Below, one piece after another: positions 5,554 through 9,154 of a stretch of DNA of 9,154 nt; within the stretch, counting starts at the first letter, position 1, and each line of letters begins with the position of its first letter. The notes under the pieces were generated by a model. The model did not search any database. It saw only the letters and a program-made list of their open reading frames with translations, and had not been told where the DNA came from. The position numbers and the translations under genes were made by a program. This DNA comes from an uncultured Chloroflexota bacterium (GTDB lineage Bacteria; Chloroflexota; Limnocylindria; Limnocylindrales; CSP1-4). The DNA is taken from the NCBI GenBank assembly GCA_903924005.1, contig CAIXZV010000531.1, positions 1 through 9,154 of the forward strand, read 5' to 3'.

Positions 5554-6981
5554 GTGGACCTCACTCCGCTTGACGCCATCGTCCGGCTGATCTGGCTTGC
5601 CGGCGCCGTTGGCTTTGTCATTGGCCTGAGCCAGATGAACTCGCCCGCCACAGCGCGGACGGGCAACCTGATCTCTGCCTCCGGCATGGCGATGGCCATC
5701 GGCGCCACGGCGCTGTATCTCCTGGTCAGGCCCGGCGCCTCGTTCAACCTCACCGGCTGGATCATCATCCTCGTCGGCATCGCGGTTGGCGGCGGCTACG
5801 GGCTGTACTCCGCCCGCACCGTGAAGATGACCGCGATGCCACAGCTGGTGTCGCTGTTCAACGCGGTGGGCGGCGGCGCGGCCGCGCTCATCGCCATTGA
5901 CGAGTACCTGCGCCACGCCGGGGCAGCCCCCGGTCTGCAGGAGAACGTCGCCACGGTCCTGGACATTGCCATTGGCTCGGTCACCTTCACGGGCTCGCTC
6001 ATCGCGTCCGGCAAGCTGATGGGCCTGAAGATCACGCCGTCAAGGCCCGTCATGATCCCGGGCGGGCGCCTGGTGACCATCGTGCTGGCGCTCGTCGTGG
6101 TGGTCGGGGCGGGCTACCTCTTTACCGGCAACTACAACGTGGCCGTGATGGTGGCCATCCTTGCCGCATCGCTGATCTTCGGCATCACGCTTGCGATGCC
6201 CATCGGCGGCGCGGACATGCCCGTCGTCATCTCGCTGCTCAACTCGTTCACCGGCACGGCAGTGGCGATGGCCGGCTTCGTGCTGAACAACCCTGTGCTG
6301 ATCATCGCGGGCGCCCTCGTGGGCGCATCGGGCGCCATCCTCACCAAACTCATGGCCGACGCCATGAACCGCTCGATCCTGAACATCATGATCGGCGGCT
6401 TTGGCGGCGGGGACTCAACCGTTTCCTCGGTGGGCGCGGGTGGCCCCGGCGGCTCGGTCCGCGAGGTGTCGCTTGACGATGCGGCCATCCAGCTGGCGTA
6501 TGCGAGCTCGGTCATCGTGGTGCCGGGCTACGGCCTGGCGGTTGCGCAGGCGCAGCACGCGTGCCGTGAACTGGCCGACATCCTCGAGCACCGCGGCGTT
6601 GAGGTCCGGTACGCCATTCACCCGGTGGCAGGCCGCATGCCCGGGCACATGAACGTGCTCCTGGCCGAAGCCAATGTCCCCTACCCCCAGCTCTGGGAGA
6701 TGGAGGACATCAACCCGGAGTTCAACCGGTGCGACGTGGCGCTGGTCATCGGCGCAAACGACGTCACCAACCCGGCCGCGCGCCGGCCCGGCTCGCCCGT
6801 GTCGGGCATGCCCATCCTGGACGTGGACCACGCCAAGTCGATCATCGTGATGAAGCGGTCGATGGGCCGCGGCTATGCGGGCATCGACAACGAGCTGTAC
6901 GTGAACCCCAAGACCGGGATGCTCTTCAAGGACGCGAAGGCGGGTCTTGCCGAGTTGATCGCGGCGGTGAAGGGCCTCTAG
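5554..6981 (+). CDS. pntB: Proton-translocating NAD(P) transhydrogenase, subunit beta (membrane domain II and NADP(H)-binding domain III)
   Basis: 475 residues. The first 270 or so residues are a series of hydrophobic helices (for example IVRLIWLAGAVGFVIGLSQM and GWIIILVGIAVGGGYGLY) forming most of proton-channel domain II. A Gly/Ser-rich linker (about 285-308) leads to domain III. There the NADP(H) site shows VPGYGLAVAQAQ (GYG at 325-327), HPVAGRMPGHMNVLLAEA, GANDVTNPAA (from G400) and KRSMGRGYAGIDNELY (from K434). With PntAA and PntAB it forms the complete enzyme: proton entry drives NADH to NADP hydride transfer, supplying NADPH. The start is GTG 5554, 2 nt after the pntAB stop, with a strong ribosome site. 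Everything expected of the family is present and the C-terminus (AELIAAVKGL) is full length. Confidence 0.97.
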   Translation: MDLTPLDAIVRLIWLAGAVGFVIGLSQMNSPATARTGNLISASGMAMAIGATALYLLVRPGASFNLTGWIIILVGIAVGGGYGLYSARTVKMTAMPQLVSLFNAVGGGAAALIAIDEYLRHAGAAPGLQENVATVLDIAIGSVTFTGSLIASGKLMGLKITPSRPVMIPGGRLVTIVLALVVVVGAGYLFTGNYNVAVMVAILAASLIFGITLAMPIGGADMPVVISLLNSFTGTAVAMAGFVLNNPVLIIAGALVGASGAILTKLMADAMNRSILNIMIGGFGGGDSTVSSVGAGGPGGSVREVSLDDAAIQLAYASSVIVVPGYGLAVAQAQHACRELADILEHRGVEVRYAIHPVAGRMPGHMNVLLAEANVPYPQLWEMEDINPEFNRCDVALVIGANDVTNPAARRPGSPVSGMPILDVDHAKSIIVMKRSMGRGYAGIDNELYVNPKTGMLFKDAKAGLAELIAAVKGL

Positions 6982-7131
6982 CCCTTCGGTCGTCCTCCGG
7001 GCCACCGGCGGCGCCCCGTATTCACGCCGGACTTGGAATCGAGGGCGACATACGGAGCTCGGACCCCGAACCCGCGGTTCGCGGCCCGGGCTCAGCACGG
7101 CGGGGCGCCATCTGAGTCATACGTGAATACC

Positions 7132-7162
7132 GGCCCCGGCGGATCACTCCGCTGGGGCCTTT
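7132..7162 (+). terminator. Terminator of the pnt operon
   Basis: A 12-bp stem, GGCCCCGGCGGA (7132-7143), loop TCAC, TCCGCTGGGGCC (7148-7159), then TTTGCATTT. The only non-Watson-Crick pair is G-U when read on the plus strand; on the minus strand it would be C-A. The hairpin is therefore intact in the direction of pntB, 150 nt after its stop. The U-tract is short. Confidence 0.75.
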
Positions 7163-7194
7163 GCATTTGGGGCCGAGGCGCCAAGGCGAGGTCT

Positions 7195-7218
7195 CTGGGC
7201 TTGGACTTGGGCTTGGGC
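7195..7218. repeat. Hexanucleotide tandem repeat
   Basis: CTGGGC, TTGGAC, TTGGGC, TTGGGC in succession: four units of a TTGGGC-type hexamer. It lies in non-coding DNA. Confidence 0.6.
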
Positions 7219-7319
7219 TTACGCCGGACTTGACCCACGCCAGACTCAGGACGGACGCCGGCGTGCAGGGCTCGAGCGCCAGAACGCAGCATTGGCATCC
7301 GAGGTCTGCACCAGGACCC

Positions 7320-7349
7320 GCCCCTTGAGTCAGAGCTGGGTCAAGGGGC
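7320..7349. repeat. 9-bp inverted repeat (hairpin), no T-run
   Basis: GCCCCTTGA (7320-7328) and TCAAGGGGC (7341-7349) pair perfectly around a 12-nt loop. There is no T-run on either side, so a terminator role is unlikely. Confidence 0.5.
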
Positions 7350-7370
7350 TGCAAAGGGCCTGCAAAGGGC
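7349..7370. repeat. 11-bp tandem duplication
   Basis: CTGCAAAGGGC at 7349-7359 is repeated exactly at 7360-7370. It shares its first base with the right arm of the adjacent hairpin. Probably replication slippage. Confidence 0.6.
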
Positions 7371-7392
7371 TGCGCTGGGAACGCGCGGGTGG

Positions 7393-7600
7393 ATGATCCG
7401 CGCCTACGTGGTCACCCCGCAGATGATCGCCCTGGCCGTTCAGCAGGATCCAGGTCCTGATCAACGAGCGCGAGGGTGACGTGATCGCCCAGGCCGGCGT
7501 GATCGTCCAGTGGGTTGGCGGGTTCTACCGCTGGACCACCCGCGTCAGCGCCTACGCCATGCTGCTCACTGCCGCGTACCCGCCGTTCAGCCTGGACTGA
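7393..7600 (+). pseudogene. Frameshifted remnant of a DUF4389-like membrane protein
   Basis: The frame ending at TGA 7598-7600 encodes VGGFYRWTTRVSAYAMLLTA followed by AYPPFSLD. This strongly resembles the C-terminal signature of DUF4389 proteins (pattern RW..RV.AY..LLTD.YPPFSL). That frame is closed upstream by a TGA at 7424-7426. The neighbouring frame from ATG 7393 gives MIRAYVVTPQMIALAVQQ, like the IPH.IVLA segment earlier in the same family, and then goes out of frame. Removing one base near 7446-7447 (CAGCAGGATC) joins both into one peptide of about 69 codons. The family's internal FTGRYP-type segment is missing and the N-terminal helices are absent, so it is a short, degraded piece. 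Identification rests on remembered family patterns; the upstream half is less certain than the C-terminal half. Confidence 0.55.
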
Positions 7601-7621
7601 TCTCGGGGCAAACGGCGGCGG

Positions 7622-7661
7622 CACACACAGAACGGCCCCGGCGGAGCAATCCACCGGGGCC
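7622..7661 (-). terminator. Terminator of the secreted-protein gene
   Basis: Read on the minus strand: GGCCCCGGTGGA, loop TTGC, TCCGCCGGGGCC, then GTTCTGTGTG. The one odd pair is G-U on the minus strand and C-A on the plus strand, so it folds best in the direction of the gene ending at 7694, 32 nt upstream. Its stem is nearly the same as the pnt terminator stem. Confidence 0.7.
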
Positions 7662-7693
7662 GCGTCGATTCGCGTCGGGGCAGGGGCGAGCCG

Positions 7694-8611
7694 TTACGGC
7701 GTGACCGGCGCCTCGCCAAACCGAGGCGTCGCGGCTGGGTGGCCCGCCGAGGACGGATGCACTCCGGTCTTGGCCGGCGCCGCGATGACCGGGACTGCCC
7801 CCATGGGCACCCAGGTGGCCGTCGTGTCGAAGATCCCGAAGTTCGTCGCGTAGTTGAAGACCACCTGCAGCGCAACCACCGCATGACCGCCCTCCGTCGG
7901 CGTGTCCATCGAGAGCGCGACGCAGCCGAGGCTTGTGTAGTGCGTGGTGTCCTGCCCGCCTCCAATGGGTCCGCCCCACAGCCCGCCAACGGCATAGACG
8001 TAGGCGACCACCAAGTCCACATGCGCGGCAACGGTTGGGTTCATGCAGATGTTGACTGCACCCAGGGCATAGCGGAACCCAAACTCGGAGACCGGTGCGA
8101 CAAGGTCGAGCTGGAGGACCAGGGACCCGGCGCCCGGCGAGGTGACGTCGAGGACGTTTGCGTTGTTCACGATGGTGCCAAAGCTGCCAGCGTCGTTCCG
8201 GACCCACGCGGAAGGCCCGTAGACCTGGGTAATGGGGAAGGGCTTCAGAAAGCTCTCGCTGGAAAAGCCGTCCAGCTTGTCCGCGTTGAGGTTGGCCACC
8301 TTGACCGAGCTGTTGACCTTCAACGGCGGCGCGGTGAGCTTGGTGGTGATCTGGATGCCCGCGCCGTTGCCCGTCTGGGTCACCTGCAGCAGACGCGTGC
8401 TTGTGGCGCCCTTGACCGTGGAGACGGTGTTGACCGTGTCGACCGTGTTGGTCTTGCCAAGGTTGAACAGCGCGCCCAAACCGGTGCCGGCCGCGGCAGG
8501 GCCCACGGACACGACGGCAAGGGCGGCAATGGTGCCAAGGGCGGCAAGCAGGCGTAGACGCCGGGCGCGACGGGATGCGGACAGAAGAGACTCCCTCTCC
8601 ACGCCGCGCAA
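7694..8611 (-). CDS. Secreted protein of unknown function with VANLNADKLDG motif
   Basis: 305 residues from TTG 8611. A Sec-type signal peptide is clear: a basic N-region (SASRRARRLR), a hydrophobic core (LLAALGTIAALAVVSVG) and a likely cut at PAAA/GT around residue 41. Next comes a Thr/Val-rich repeat NTVDTVNTVSTVKG (55-68), then LQVTQTGNGAGIQI (75-88) and the motif VNSSVKVANLNADKLDG (99-115), a combination I know from many uncharacterised exported proteins of Actinomycetota and Chloroflexota. The remaining 180 residues look beta-rich, with C189 and C230 possibly forming a disulfide. The C-terminus (about 278-305) is Pro/Ala/His-rich. The TTG start is supported by GACGAGG 7 nt upstream; a GTG at 8602 is an alternative. 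No enzyme motif is seen. A surface or matrix role is a guess. Confidence 0.8.
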   Translation of the reverse strand: MRGVERESLLSASRRARRLRLLAALGTIAALAVVSVGPAAAGTGLGALFNLGKTNTVDTVNTVSTVKGATSTRLLQVTQTGNGAGIQITTKLTAPPLKVNSSVKVANLNADKLDGFSSESFLKPFPITQVYGPSAWVRNDAGSFGTIVNNANVLDVTSPGAGSLVLQLDLVAPVSEFGFRYALGAVNICMNPTVAAHVDLVVAYVYAVGGLWGGPIGGGQDTTHYTSLGCVALSMDTPTEGGHAVVALQVVFNYATNFGIFDTTATWVPMGAVPVIAAPAKTGVHPSSAGHPAATPRFGEAPVTP

Positions 8612-8713
8612 CGTGCGGCCTCGTCCCTACCCCTGAGCCGCGAAGCCTCCGCGATCGGGAGCCCCGCGTTCGACTGGCAGCGGAACGGCCAGCCAAACCG
8701 GTAGGCTGGGGTC
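8612..8713. promoter_or_regulatory. Divergent intergenic region, secreted protein / ATPase
   Basis: 102 bp between two divergent starts. On the plus strand TAGGCT (8702-8707) ends 6 nt before the ATPase ATG, the same spacing as the CATACT before the kinase ATG, which again could suit a leaderless transcript; the match to the -10 consensus is poor (3 of 6). No strong -35 is visible on either strand. Confidence 0.25.
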
Positions 8714-9154
8714 ATGCCGCCGCGCACCCGGTCAGCCGGGCAGTCAGAGACCCCGCCGCCGCCCGTCTGGCCGCGCCCAGCCAAGATCGCCTTCATCGGC
8801 AGCCACGGGATCCGCAAGACCTCGGCGCTGCTGGCGTTTGCGGCCGAGGTGCAGCGAGCAGGCCGCTCCGTGGAGCTGGGACGCGAGGTGGTCCGCGACA
8901 ACCCGCTGGGCATCAACGAGGGCGCCACCGGCGAGGCGCAGCTCTGGGTGCTGGTGAGCCAGATCCGCCAGGAGCTGGAACTGGCCCGCAAGGCCGATGT
9001 GCTGGCCACGGACCGCGGCGTCATGGACAACTACGCGTACTACCTGCGCTCCTGCGGCGGACGCGATGAGTACGACGCCGAGGCGCTTGTCCGGCGCTGG
9101 TGCCGCACGTATGACCTTGTGGTGCGGCTGCTGCCGGACGTGGCGCTCCAGGCG
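8714..9154 (+). CDS. P-loop ATP-binding protein, AAA_28/NadR-like (3' end outside window)
   Basis: The frame is open from ATG 8714 to the window end (147 residues, no stop). After a Pro-rich N-terminus (about 1-22) comes a strand and P-loop, AKIAFIGSHGIRKTSALLAF; the Walker A element G29-SHGIR-K35-T36 has Arg where GxxxxGK[TS] normally has Gly. Later segments fit AAA_28-type small NTPases: GREVVRDNPLG (57-66), EAQLWVLVSQIRQELELARK, and a strand with VLATDRGVMDNYAYYLR (97-112) in which D100 and R101 would be the Walker B/lid region, as in NadR-type and thymidylate kinase-like folds. The start is the only ATG near the domain; no proper Shine-Dalgarno precedes it (GGGG lies only 2 nt away). The substrate is unknown: AAA_28 includes the ribosylnicotinamide kinase domain of NadR but also many uncharacterised members. 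Confidence 0.85.
   Translation, partial: MPPRTRSAGQSETPPPPVWPRPAKIAFIGSHGIRKTSALLAFAAEVQRAGRSVELGREVVRDNPLGINEGATGEAQLWVLVSQIRQELELARKADVLATDRGVMDNYAYYLRSCGGRDEYDAEALVRRWCRTYDLVVRLLPDVALQA

Larger units (their letters stand above)
6982..7392. other. Gene-free region downstream of pntB
   Basis: About 410 bp with no frame that looks like protein. It contains a 150-nt stretch between the pntB stop and the terminator, with a GTATTCACG/CGTGAATAC inverted repeat at its ends; the terminator hairpin (7132-7162); a TTGGGC-type hexamer run (7195-7218); two copies of ACGCCGGACTTG (7024-7035 and 7221-7232); a 9-bp hairpin (7320-7349); and an 11-bp tandem duplication (7349-7370). I found no tRNA: the candidate T-loops lack the conserved A. 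Confidence 0.6.

Noticed and set aside
7030..7131. tRNA gene upstream of the pnt terminator
   Set aside because: GGTTCG-like strings occur on both strands, but the T-loop A is missing and no cloverleaf with a matching acceptor stem could be drawn.
7587..8696. Long alternative minus-strand frame over the secreted-protein gene
   Set aside because: It has no signal peptide or motif and is His/Arg/Gly-rich, whereas the frame 7694-8611 has a clear signal peptide, a known motif and a terminator just after its stop.

Overview
The window is about 70% GC DNA with closely packed bacterial genes. The protein content (a three-subunit proton-translocating transhydrogenase of the PntAA/PntAB/PntB type, a secreted protein with a VANLNADKLDG motif, a DUF4389-like remnant and DsbA-like proteins anchored by one N-terminal helix) suggests a Chloroflexota or Actinomycetota genome, probably an environmental Chloroflexota lineage. 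This placement is an inference from protein style; no marker gene is present.

Layout: (1) 1-303, plus strand, the C-terminal half of a NarL/LuxR-family response regulator cut by the left edge. (2) 361-1815, minus strand, a membrane-anchored protein with two DsbA-like thioredoxin domains; only the first has the CPFC active site. (3) 1904-3565, plus strand, a GAF-PAS-HisKA-HATPase sensor kinase transcribed divergently from gene 2. (4) 3566-4043, a gene-free block holding a 20-bp tandem repeat and three copies of a palindrome (TATCAC-CGCTC-GTGATA, the third inverted) in front of (5) 4044-6981, the pntAA-pntAB-pntB operon, which couples proton flow to hydride transfer between NADH and NADP. (6) 6982-7693, mostly non-coding, with a terminator for the pnt operon, short repeats, a broken DUF4389-like fragment at 7393-7600, and a second hairpin of almost the same stem sequence that serves the convergent gene. 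(7) 7694-8611, minus strand, a secreted protein of unknown function. (8) 8714 to the right edge, plus strand, a P-loop ATPase of the AAA_28/NadR-like kind, cut by the window end.

The pnt operon is the only clear functional unit. The response regulator and sensor kinase are near each other but separated by the oppositely oriented thiol-disulfide gene, so their pairing is only a possibility. The best candidates for something not already described are the palindrome array upstream of pnt and the double-domain DsbA-like protein with a degenerate second domain. Neither is proof of a new system.
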